Shown: one piece after another, positions 1 through 6,587 of the stretch
How the letters are laid out: each line of letters starts with the position of its first letter
Position numbering within the stretch: the first letter of the stretch is position 1
Source: a virus
Reading direction: 5' to 3' (one strand)
IMG/VR virus record: IMGVR_UViG_3300037088_000471
Location: 1 to 37,465 of that record
DNA length: 37,465 nt
Translations under genes and position numbers: made by a program
Notes under the pieces: generated by a model
Databases searched by the model: none
Told to the model about the DNA's origin: nothing
Seen by the model: only the letters and a program-made list of their open reading frames with translations

Positions 1-372
1 ACCTTGCCAACCTTGCATTCCTTGAGCACCGGAGCCGCCAGATATACTGCCAAGTTTTCTATCAATTGAAGCTATGTGTTCGCCAAGCACATTATGGACA
101 GGCTTATTATAATAGAGAGGATTATATATTAGGCCAAGTTCATAACCATCTATTCTTATTACTTGAACATAATCATCTATCCAATCAACTCCATTTTGAC
201 CATTTATAATATGAATCCCATCAGCTTCACCAAACTCACCAGACACAACGGCAATATAGGCCCCATCGACGCCAACAATCCATGCAACAAATCCAGGTTC
301 AACATTAGGTTGAGCCGCAAGGGAATCAAGATCTGGTAGATAAAAGCTTTGTTGAATATATATTTTTGACAT
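1..372 (-). CDS. Fibre-like structural protein with collagen-type Gly-X-Gln repeats, N-terminal part only
   Basis: Reading on the minus strand from the ATG at 372 gives 124 uninterrupted codons that run off the left edge. The protein begins MSKIYIQQSFYLPDLDSLAA. Its last visible residues, GSGAQGMQGWQG, have glycine at every third position with Gln in the third place. Such collagen-like triplets are typical of phage tail fibres and other trimeric surface appendages, so a fibre or head-fibre role is inferred. The visible N-terminal 110 residues match no family I recognise. The binding site before the ATG (GTGAG) is modest. The gene follows a terminator at 470-495, so it probably has its own promoter, which I could not identify. 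Confidence 0.8.
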   Translation of the reverse strand, partial: MSKIYIQQSFYLPDLDSLAAQPNVEPGFVAWIVGVDGAYIAVVSGEFGEADGIHIINGQNGVDWIDDYVQVIRIDGYELGLIYNPLYYNKPVHNVLGEHIASIDRKLGSISGGSGAQGMQGWQG

Positions 373-469
373 ATCTCACAATGTGATGATTCGGCCAAAA
401 CAGCCATTTATTCATCTAAAAGACGCTCTTTACAACATGCAAAAATATCCGTTACACATAACAAAACAA
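373..469 (-). other. Intergenic leader before the fibre-like gene
   Basis: This AT-rich stretch lies between the terminator and the fibre-like gene. It should contain a promoter, but only poor matches to -35/-10 hexamers are visible (TTGCAT, 17 nt, TTAGAT). I see no small gene in it; a short overlapping reading frame here lies out of frame over the fibre gene and looks like a shadow. Confidence 0.4.
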
Positions 470-495
470 AAAGCCCCGGCTTTCACCGAGGCTTT
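470..495 (-). terminator. Rho-independent terminator after the LAGLIDADG gene
   Basis: AAAGCC-C-CGG (470-479) pairs with CCG-A-GGCTTT (486-495) around a 6-nt loop with one mismatch. On the minus strand the stem is followed by TTTTTGTTTTGTT, a good U-tract. It lies 43 bases beyond the stop of the endonuclease gene and ends the major capsid transcription unit. Confidence 0.75.
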
Positions 496-538
496 GCAAA
501 GCCCCAAATCATCGAGGCCTTATGTATGAATGTCTATA

Positions 539-1606
539 TTATCCGGCCGCTTTTCTTGCATTCGCCGCAACCGAACCATAATATAAACGCTCACTCAAAT
601 TAGGAGTTTCTATTACACGAATCGCCTTGCTATTCTCCCTGCGCGCCTCAGCTCGATCTTCTTTTCCCTCCAGCCAAGCCTTCAGCTTCAAAAATCGCTC
701 GTGTTTCCTATCAAGATAAATGGAAGAATCAACGTCTTCGTATAACCAAGAACAGAATCTGAAAACTTGTTGATTGCCAGTGATTTCAGAGGTCCACGTG
801 TTATTTTCTGATACATGGGCAATATAAGAATGAATAGATAATTCACTTTCAACAATACCAGAGATAACCCTAATGGTATTCTCGGTTCCAACAAAACTAG
901 CATTCCACTCACCGGTCTTACTAGCAACTTTAATGCACCCATCACCATCAAACACGCCTCTAATAAAATGACGATGTAAACGCTTTTCAAGCCATAATGG
1001 ATATTGAACAATCAAACTCTTAGCCCTTGGAACTCCAACCTCAGTACAACGCTCACATAAATGTTTACTATATAACTTGAAACTCGCCACATCAGCGCCA
1101 TCATTCCTAATTTTTCTAGTAACCCTATCCTCTGGAAGCCCAAAGAAAACGGACATTTTCTTTAAATGCCCCTCATCAGATCCCTTAAGGCCAAAACTAA
1201 CAGTATTTGTATCCGGCTGGTTACAGCCATCAGCATAGATGAAGCCCAGCCAATATGCCTTGCTTGGCGTATCGATTACGTCAAATGCATTCTCATTAAA
1301 TGAAGTAAATCTATGGCTCTCATTCTTTGAACGAAGAAACCCTTGTTCTTTCACCCATCGCTGAATCCTTTCCTTTCGTATTGAGAATTTTTGTGCCAGC
1401 GATTTGGCAGATACTCCTTCTGAATAAAGCTTGACAATTCTTTCGATTTGAGAATTGTCGAAGGTTTCCTTTTTCAATTGAAGGTTGTTCTTAGCAATCT
1501 CTTCTTTTACCAGAGAAATTTGTATGTTTAGTTTTGCGGCAATTCTTTTAATTGCCAGCCCGTCTTCTACTAATTGCGATATTTCAGTCATGATAATATA
1601 CCGCAT
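539..1606 (-). CDS. Free-standing LAGLIDADG homing endonuclease
   Basis: This 355-aa protein has both LAGLIDADG dodecapeptides: LGFIYADG at about residues 120-127 and IRGVFDGDG at about 215-223. The aspartate or glycine ends of these helices carry the metal-binding acidic residues in this family, so it should be a monomeric two-motif nuclease that makes a double-strand break at its target. The first ~95 residues contain two helix-turn-helix-like stretches (around 11-40 and 52-88), probably for DNA recognition. No flanking intron or intein is visible, so it is an intergenic mobile gene sitting just after the capsid gene. The start is uncertain: ATG at 1606 (AGTAGG nearby) or ATG at 1591. A terminator at 1637-1666 separates it from the capsid gene, so expression may depend on read-through. 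Confidence 0.93.
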   Translation of the reverse strand: MRYIIMTEISQLVEDGLAIKRIAAKLNIQISLVKEEIAKNNLQLKKETFDNSQIERIVKLYSEGVSAKSLAQKFSIRKERIQRWVKEQGFLRSKNESHRFTSFNENAFDVIDTPSKAYWLGFIYADGCNQPDTNTVSFGLKGSDEGHLKKMSVFFGLPEDRVTRKIRNDGADVASFKLYSKHLCERCTEVGVPRAKSLIVQYPLWLEKRLHRHFIRGVFDGDGCIKVASKTGEWNASFVGTENTIRVISGIVESELSIHSYIAHVSENNTWTSEITGNQQVFRFCSWLYEDVDSSIYLDRKHERFLKLKAWLEGKEDRAEARRENSKAIRVIETPNLSERLYYGSVAANARKAAG

Positions 1607-1636
1607 TACCTACTTAGGCTCGACTTTTTTAAATAA

Positions 1637-1666
1637 AAAGGCTGGATATTTACATATCCAGCCTTT
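1637..1666 (-). terminator. Strong rho-independent terminator after the major capsid gene
   Basis: A perfect 13-bp stem (1637-1649 with 1654-1666) closes a 4-nt TTAC loop. On the minus strand it is followed by TTTTTATTTAAAAAAG. It lies about 60 bases downstream of the capsid stop codon and is the strongest terminator in the window. Confidence 0.85.
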
Positions 1667-1690
1667 CATCATCTAATTAGGCACTTATTA

Positions 1691-1713
1691 TTTGTGAATC
1701 AGAGATTCACAAA
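1691..1713 (-). repeat. Perfect inverted repeat between the capsid stop codon and its terminator
   Basis: TTTGTGAATC (1691-1700) and GATTCACAAA (1704-1713) are exact inverted repeats around a 3-nt loop. There is no U-tract directly after it on the minus strand. It may cap the 3' end of the capsid mRNA against exonucleases, or act as a protein-binding palindrome; both are inferences. Confidence 0.6.
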
Positions 1714-1724
1714 TCAGCCTAAAA

Positions 1725-2729
1725 TTAGGATCCGATGACAGTTGACTTACGGGAAGCGGCAATAGCGCGTGGGTTCACAATACCAATTCCAATCTCCTCG
1801 GAAACAACCCAGCCCAATTTTAGCTGTTTTGGTTCATCCGCTGGAATTACTTCGATGTCCTGACGAATCGGCAACACACCTACGAACTCTGGGTCAGAGG
1901 CACCGTAGACAGTTCCTGGAGGAACGATCTTGGAGACCATGATATCAGCGCCCCAGATGTGAGCATAAAGACCAGTCTGGAGAATTTCGCGCTGTGTAAC
2001 TGGATCAATTTCACCAGCCGAGGTTCCGGAAGCTGCCCAATTAAGGATGTCCGTAAACTCGTTGATGTTCATGAAGAACTTCGTGGTTACAAGGTCCCAA
2101 CGATCAATCTGTACCTTGATTTCAACCAAGTCTCTCTTCAACAGACCGCTGTCTGTAATGTCTTGCAACGTATTTTCAACAGACGATGCTGCGTCAATGG
2201 CGGCGAAGATGTTTGCATCTTCTTGGGCCATAAGTTCTTGACGGGCCTTCTGAACGGCACGATCAATAACGTTGAATCGACGACGACGAACTTCAGAGAT
2301 ACGAACTGTTGGGTTCGAGTAAAGCTCGAAGGTTGGTACAACGATACGATCACCGAACACGCGGCTTTCACCACCGGTACCATTGCTGGAAATAACGGTA
2401 GCGGCGACATCAATGTCACGCTCGTACTTCGGATCGACGCCCTGTGGAAGTGGATCGACCACCAACAGACGGCGGGCAATTCCCTGATAGTCCAAGTTAC
2501 GACGAATTGGATTCGCCATAGCCTGAGCAAGAGCAAGCTTGCCTTCCTGTGTCATGATTGCACGGGCGATCAGCTCGTCCCGTTTTTCGTCATTCAAACC
2601 TGGTTGGCCCGAAAGCGCCAAATTTGAAGGCTGGCCCTCTTCGAGGATCGCAGCATACTTAACTAACGTATTTAGTGCGTCTTTGACGCTGGTAGCGTTC
2701 ATGCCACCACGGGTATCAAATAAAGACAT
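1725..2729 (-). CDS. Major capsid protein, HK97 fold
   Basis: The start at 2729 (MSLFDTRGGM, 334 aa) has AGAGGTAAATAT just upstream, which favours it over the ATG at 2768. The stretch around ANPIRRNLDYQGIARRLL, followed by VDPLP and then a region rich in VVPTFEL-type beta segments, is the pattern I know from HK97-fold capsid proteins of large myophages. Length, position downstream of portal and protease, and flanking by a decoration-like gene and a strong terminator all fit. The N-terminal ~75 residues are polar and could be a maturation-cleaved arm: LVKYAAILEEG there resembles the K-x-A-Q/A motif seen in other proteins of the block. The protein would assemble the icosahedral shell. The family call is by recognition, with no alignment run. 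Confidence 0.88.
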   Translation of the reverse strand: MSLFDTRGGMNATSVKDALNTLVKYAAILEEGQPSNLALSGQPGLNDEKRDELIARAIMTQEGKLALAQAMANPIRRNLDYQGIARRLLVVDPLPQGVDPKYERDIDVAATVISSNGTGGESRVFGDRIVVPTFELYSNPTVRISEVRRRRFNVIDRAVQKARQELMAQEDANIFAAIDAASSVENTLQDITDSGLLKRDLVEIKVQIDRWDLVTTKFFMNINEFTDILNWAASGTSAGEIDPVTQREILQTGLYAHIWGADIMVSKIVPPGTVYGASDPEFVGVLPIRQDIEVIPADEPKQLKLGWVVSEEIGIGIVNPRAIAASRKSTVIGS

Positions 2730-2783
2730 ATATTTACCTCTTGTAACAATTTGTTTGTAAGCTGCCAAAATCCATCAACAGCT

Positions 2784-2813
2784 GGTGGAAGAGGAGGGGG
2801 ATTCCACCCCTCC
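2784..2813 (-). promoter_or_regulatory. Possible pseudoknot or alternative hairpins in the capsid mRNA leader
   Basis: In minus-strand RNA, GGAGGGG (2813-2807) can pair with CCCCTCC (2799-2793), while GGTGGAA (2808-2802) can pair with TTCCACC (2790-2784). The second helix uses the loop of the first and sequence beyond it, which is H-type pseudoknot topology; only two bases are contested. It lies about 55 bases upstream of the capsid start and 20 bases after the preceding stop codon. A role in translation control, RNA processing or pausing is inference. Confidence 0.45.
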
Positions 2814-2832
2814 AAATCCATATATCGATCAA

Positions 2833-3531
2833 TTACGTAAGCGGAGGTGCGAAGTAGAACAGCGCACGGAAGGCTCCACCACTTGGATTCTGGACTGTTC
2901 CAGATGGGCTCAGAGCAGCCGTTACCAATGTGACAGGAGTCGTTACCAAGCTTCCACCCTTGTAAGCTTCGAAGTTCAAGAACCTTCCAACGATTGCATA
3001 ACCGTCAGAGTCGAAGTTCAACGCAGAGTTAGGAGTCAACAGACCGGTGGCCGTTGCGTACAATGCAGCACCAATCCTAAGAGTGCTGTTTGTTGGCTGA
3101 AGACCAGTTTGTGTTGTAGTGTCACAAGCGTCCAAGGTCACAGCGTATGTACCTGGTTTGTCCCAAAGAGTGACCTTGCCAGAAGCGTATGCCGTGTGTG
3201 GGCCCAATACAACTGCTGGAACCTGGCCAAGACCGTATGCATACTGTCCGGCAGTTCCACCAATCACTGAACCAAACAAGGTTCCGTATCCGGTGATACC
3301 TTCATCCACCAAGAAAAGAGGACGATCGCCAGGAACCAAAACAGTTGTAACAACTGGTCGAGACGTTCCCACGTATCCGTCATAATCTACGTCCCAAGCG
3401 GCCTTATCAGCCGTACGAGTTACGCCCTTAATTGTTGCAACTTCTCCACCCTTAAGAGTAGTTAAGATGCCATCTGCCCCATCAAATTGTCCTAGCGGTT
3501 GAATGCCAGGCTGAACAAGTTCTAATGCCAT
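2833..3531 (-). CDS. Putative capsid decoration or head-surface protein
   Basis: This 232-aa protein is rich in Gly, Thr, Val and Ala with a beta-sheet-like pattern and no long helices, and lies directly upstream of the major capsid gene, as decoration or stabilisation proteins often do. The segment IGAALYATATGLLTPNS resembles VGNSLYCNEFGVLSS in the 10379-10780 protein and LNSILFVSENGRLTTS in the 11575-12270 protein, suggesting a common beta-rich domain. It starts with ATG at 3531 behind AGGA. I infer a virion surface role. Abundance, binding partner and fold are unknown, and a minor tail or baseplate protein remains possible. Confidence 0.85.
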   Translation of the reverse strand: MALELVQPGIQPLGQFDGADGILTTLKGGEVATIKGVTRTADKAAWDVDYDGYVGTSRPVVTTVLVPGDRPLFLVDEGITGYGTLFGSVIGGTAGQYAYGLGQVPAVVLGPHTAYASGKVTLWDKPGTYAVTLDACDTTTQTGLQPTNSTLRIGAALYATATGLLTPNSALNFDSDGYAIVGRFLNFEAYKGGSLVTTPVTLVTAALSPSGTVQNPSGGAFRALFYFAPPLT

Positions 3532-3546
3532 GATTATATCCTATTT

Positions 3547-3564
3547 GCACCACTTCTTTGGTGC
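3547..3564 (-). promoter_or_regulatory. Short hairpin just upstream of the decoration-like gene
   Basis: GCACCA (3547-3552) and TGGTGC (3559-3564) form a 6-bp stem with a 6-nt loop. It ends 15 bases before the ATG at 3531, immediately ahead of the AGGA ribosome binding site, so it could affect ribosome access. No U-tract follows. Confidence 0.4.
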
Positions 3565-3601
3565 GCCATACGTCTTACATCTTTAGGTCTTACAAAATCT
3601 T

Positions 3602-3630
3602 TCCGGTCTTTATTTCTAAAGGTGACCGGA
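3602..3630 (-). promoter_or_regulatory. Hairpin with internal bulge in the 3532-3669 gap
   Basis: TCCGGTC (3602-3608) pairs with GACCGGA (3624-3630), and an inner TTTA/TAAA pairing extends the helix around a TTTC loop, with three unpaired bases on one side. The bases after it on the minus strand (AAGATTTTG) make a poor U-tract. It could be a weak terminator, a processing site or an attenuator before the decoration/capsid genes. Confidence 0.4.
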
Positions 3631-3669
3631 GCCTTCAAATTAAATACAACGGTAGTAGTAGATGAGAAA

Positions 3670-4185
3670 TTATTTTTCTACATTTTCTATCAAATTCGTC
3701 AGCCTTTTCATACGTTCGTCAATATTTATAGTTTTAGGCTGTTTTTCGGGGGTTTTTGAGGAATCTTTTTTACCAGAAGAAGGTATTTTTCTTGGTATTG
3801 AGCTGCCCTCGGTGCCTTGATTTTGAGAATTTCCAGGACTCCACTCATCGGATTTTGAATCTTCTTGTGAAATGAACATGCTGTTCATTGGTGTGCCGCT
3901 AAGACGATTCGGATCGCTGGGGTTGCCCAGGTCATCCAAGTTCGCTTGTCCAAACTTCGACAGAAGTGTGAGTGCGACATCCACATCAGCGATGGATACA
4001 TTTGGATTGATCTGTCCATTGCGCCAAATCATACCTTTGGTGGATGGAACGCTGGCCGCAATTAGATCATCGAGCCCCCTCATGGCTCTTCGAAAACCGC
4101 GCTCAGAATCAACAGCGATGCGCTGAGATTTACTATGTAAGTATCTCTTCCAATCGTCTATCGTGTTCTTAGATCTCTCATCCAT
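3670..4185 (-). CDS. Uncharacterised structural-block protein, 171 aa
   Basis: The product family is not recognised. The N-terminal ~85 residues look folded and partly helical, while residues ~105-155 are a Ser/Pro/Lys/Gln-rich, probably disordered linker, followed by a short C-terminal helix (RMKRLTNLIENVEK). The ATG at 4185 overlaps the stop of the preceding gene by 8 bases (ATGGATGA), indicating translational coupling. It is the last gene before a 138-base gap containing two hairpins. Placement among capsid genes suggests a virion or assembly protein, but no function can be assigned. Confidence 0.82.
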   Translation of the reverse strand: MDERSKNTIDDWKRYLHSKSQRIAVDSERGFRRAMRGLDDLIAASVPSTKGMIWRNGQINPNVSIADVDVALTLLSKFGQANLDDLGNPSDPNRLSGTPMNSMFISQEDSKSDEWSPGNSQNQGTEGSSIPRKIPSSGKKDSSKTPEKQPKTINIDERMKRLTNLIENVEK

Positions 4186-5485
4186 TTAATCCCAAAGTTG
4201 CAAGCAATTCATTATTAAGATCGGCCATCGATGGGCTTTGTGGTCTTGGTTGATTTGAGGCAATTGGGGCGTCGGTATTTGCCGGTTTTGTTGCTGGTTT
4301 TGGAGCGGGGGTTGGAGCTAGGCTTGGGGCTTCTTTCGCTGCCGCCTGAGCCAATGTCTCGTGAATTTCTGGGGTCTTTTCTTTGGCAACATCGATTGCG
4401 CCTTGAAACTTCTTAAGTTCTTGATTAATCGATCCCAACAGACCACCCATCACAACATCTTGTCCACGCTCGCCACCATGGGTATCCTGAGTTCCTGGAA
4501 TGAATTGCTTAAGCTTTGCAAAAAGATCAGACTTTCCTTCAATGGCTTCGACAAGATCTTCTTCTGGTGTATTTACACTAGAGGACCAGAGGGCATGTAA
4601 TTTTGCTGACCAATCACCTCGCTGCTCGGTATCTTCTCCGGTCATGGCACGAATAGCGGCAACCCATCCTTTAATAGCCGATTTAATCTTCGACAATTGA
4701 GTCATATAATTGGTAAGTATTTGATGAGCGACTTCGGCTTTTTGTTTTTCATCTGCTTGCTGAGCTGCTGTGATGGCCTCATCAACAGAATGAATTGCAA
4801 TAAGCTGAGTCTTCACATTGTAAACTTGCTTAGCCATATTCATTACGTTAGCCATGTCTCTTCTGATTGGAGCGGCATAGGCTCGATCAGACAATGGCTC
4901 AAGGGCATCGATCACCTTCTGGGCGTTTTGATAAACATCCTCAGCTGGAGGCGCTCCCTTTGTGAAGTAATAACCCAGCCCCAATACTGCCGCCGCTATC
5001 CCGGCTATGGCTAAAGGGGCAATTGCCTCCTTCTTAATCTGACGCTCTTCCAAACGTTGAGAGCAAGAATCGGCAAGCGCCATCAACCCTTCTTCGTCCT
5101 GATTATCAAGAGTAAACGCTGATCTTATCAAAGAATCCAAGAGTTCTTTTTTGGCCGCAACATAGCGCCTCTGTGTCAGCTGACCATTTGGCATCTTTAG
5201 AGCAATGTAAGCCATCATGTCTTGATGTTGCTGTTCATTTTCAACAATTGAATTCATCGCATCGTAAGCGCGACCAACCACAGCTGTTTCTGGATGAGCA
5301 AATTCAACAATGTTCTTTTTATTCTCAAGATCTGGCTCGATGTTATAGAGCAAGCGAATCGCATCGTCCGAAAGTGAGTCATACCTTCGCGGCAAGGTGC
5401 CAGACTGGCCATCCTCTTCGGCCACCGAAATTAGCCCTTGAGCAACTGCTATCTTTTCGAATTCGTCCCAAATATCTTGGTTCAT
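4178..5485 (-). CDS. Uncharacterised protein with one membrane segment and a Pro/Ala-rich C-terminal linker, 435 aa
   Basis: ATG at 5485 is chosen because AAGGGAG lies just upstream and the codon sits one base after the previous stop; an upstream ATG at 5506 would be inside the neighbour. Residues ~154-175 (APLAIAGIAAAVLGLGYYF) form a clear hydrophobic helix. The regions before and after are helical, and residues ~375-420 are Pro/Ala/Lys-rich. The N-terminus contains FEKIAVAQG, a variant of the K-x-A-Q motif seen in other proteins here. The next upstream gene also encodes a membrane segment. A soluble phage protein with one membrane helix in the virion operon could be ejected into the host envelope, but this is inference. 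Confidence 0.85.
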   Translation of the reverse strand: MNQDIWDEFEKIAVAQGLISVAEEDGQSGTLPRRYDSLSDDAIRLLYNIEPDLENKKNIVEFAHPETAVVGRAYDAMNSIVENEQQHQDMMAYIALKMPNGQLTQRRYVAAKKELLDSLIRSAFTLDNQDEEGLMALADSCSQRLEERQIKKEAIAPLAIAGIAAAVLGLGYYFTKGAPPAEDVYQNAQKVIDALEPLSDRAYAAPIRRDMANVMNMAKQVYNVKTQLIAIHSVDEAITAAQQADEKQKAEVAHQILTNYMTQLSKIKSAIKGWVAAIRAMTGEDTEQRGDWSAKLHALWSSSVNTPEEDLVEAIEGKSDLFAKLKQFIPGTQDTHGGERGQDVVMGGLLGSINQELKKFQGAIDVAKEKTPEIHETLAQAAAKEAPSLAPTPAPKPATKPANTDAPIASNQPRPQSPSMADLNNELLATLGLNG

Positions 5486-5486
5486 A

Positions 5487-6587
5487 TTATTTTCTCCCTT
5501 GATCATTCACGGCTTTGAAAACATCATCAATGAACAGCTTCACAACCTCATCCCTTGATTTATATGGATCCGGAATAACCACATCAGCTTGCCCAGGTCT
5601 CCAATCCTCGGTTACTTCGCGAACGGTATTCCAAAAAGAAGGTGTATTCAGTATAATGCTTTTATATTGGTTTAGAATTGGATATGACTGCAGTGCCCAC
5701 TTTAAAATCATCTCGTGAGGCTGCTGACCATTCAGATCCTCAACCCACATATCCCCTGGCTTTTTCTTGTAAACGTAAGAATTAACACCAGTAGGGGCTG
5801 GCGTTTGCGAACTGCCACTAACTTGAGATGCAGGTGCTTGAGATGCCGGAGCGGTTCCTTCTTGACCTGTTTCTCCCGGCTTCTTTGAAAATACCGAACC
5901 CACAACTCCGGCCACAGCCAACAAACCAGCAGATAGTAATATTGTCTTAAGAAACCACGACAGAAGCCCAACAATTATACTACCTCTTCGTCTAGCAGAA
6001 AATAAATTGAGCAAACCCTTCATTGGATTTAACCAGCCGCCTTCAGCACGATTGCGCGCAATGTATGAATTGCCCTTACCTATTGCTTCTTTGGTAAGTT
6101 GGCCCTTATCAATCATTGCCCGCAGCGGATACAAAAGATCGTCGGCCTCTCCCTCTTCTGGTGGTGGCTCTGTTGAAGAGGTCTCTGAAACTTCAGGTAT
6201 AGCCGCCTGAGCTGCGTTATTAATCTGTTCAGCGGTAACTGGTTTACCGGCTTTTAAATCCGGCATAATTGCGCTCTTAATCTTTTCGTAGATTTCGGTA
6301 AGATCATATCCAAAATATTCAGCTACAGCAACTAAAGCTCCAAGCAAAGGGTGGATACCAAAAGCTATTCCAGGAACCACAAGGTCTTCAACAGTTCTAA
6401 GAATACTGTTTGGTTCATCGCGAAATTGTGCACCAGTATGCGACGCAACCCAACTACCAATGCTTGGAAGAATTGCGGCTAAATCAAATGCATATTTCTC
6501 AAACCGGTTATCATTAAATTCAGCAAGAACTTGAAACGTTTTTTCAAGCAAAATAGTATCTGATACATACTGAATCTCTCCATTCAT
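5487..6587 (-). CDS. Uncharacterised protein with a long hydrophobic segment, 366 aa
   Basis: The start is placed at ATG 6587 (MNGEIQYVSD), which shares its A with the stop of the preceding gene (TAATG) and has AGAGGG upstream; the frame is open further upstream only inside that gene. Residues ~202-233 (from GSIIVGLLSWFLKTILLSAG) are strongly hydrophobic, enough for one long or two tightly packed membrane helices. Two less hydrophobic stretches occur near residues 68-95. A Ser/Pro/Ala-rich linker follows, then a folded C-terminal domain. No family is recognised. Together with the downstream membrane protein it may be an internal or ejected virion component. Confidence 0.85.
   Translation of the reverse strand: MNGEIQYVSDTILLEKTFQVLAEFNDNRFEKYAFDLAAILPSIGSWVASHTGAQFRDEPNSILRTVEDLVVPGIAFGIHPLLGALVAVAEYFGYDLTEIYEKIKSAIMPDLKAGKPVTAEQINNAAQAAIPEVSETSSTEPPPEEGEADDLLYPLRAMIDKGQLTKEAIGKGNSYIARNRAEGGWLNPMKGLLNLFSARRRGSIIVGLLSWFLKTILLSAGLLAVAGVVGSVFSKKPGETGQEGTAPASQAPASQVSGSSQTPAPTGVNSYVYKKKPGDMWVEDLNGQQPHEMILKWALQSYPILNQYKSIILNTPSFWNTVREVTEDWRPGQADVVIPDPYKSRDEVVKLFIDDVFKAVNDQGRK

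Noticed and set aside
204-407. 67-aa minus-strand reading frame MAVLAESSH...
   Set aside because: It overlaps the better-supported fibre-like frame starting at 372, has low-quality hydrophobic sequence and no good ribosome binding site.
539-1606. Intron or intein carrying the LAGLIDADG gene
   Set aside because: The frame is complete with its own start and stop, flanked by terminators, and neither neighbour is interrupted.
1959-2627. 222-aa plus-strand frame opposite the capsid gene
   Set aside because: It lies entirely within the well-supported capsid gene on the other strand and shows no domain or start signal.
3722-3731. Minus-strand TATAAATA, like a T4 late promoter
   Set aside because: It lies inside coding sequence of the 171-aa gene, is the only exact copy I noticed, and no other late-promoter elements or repeats of it precede other genes.
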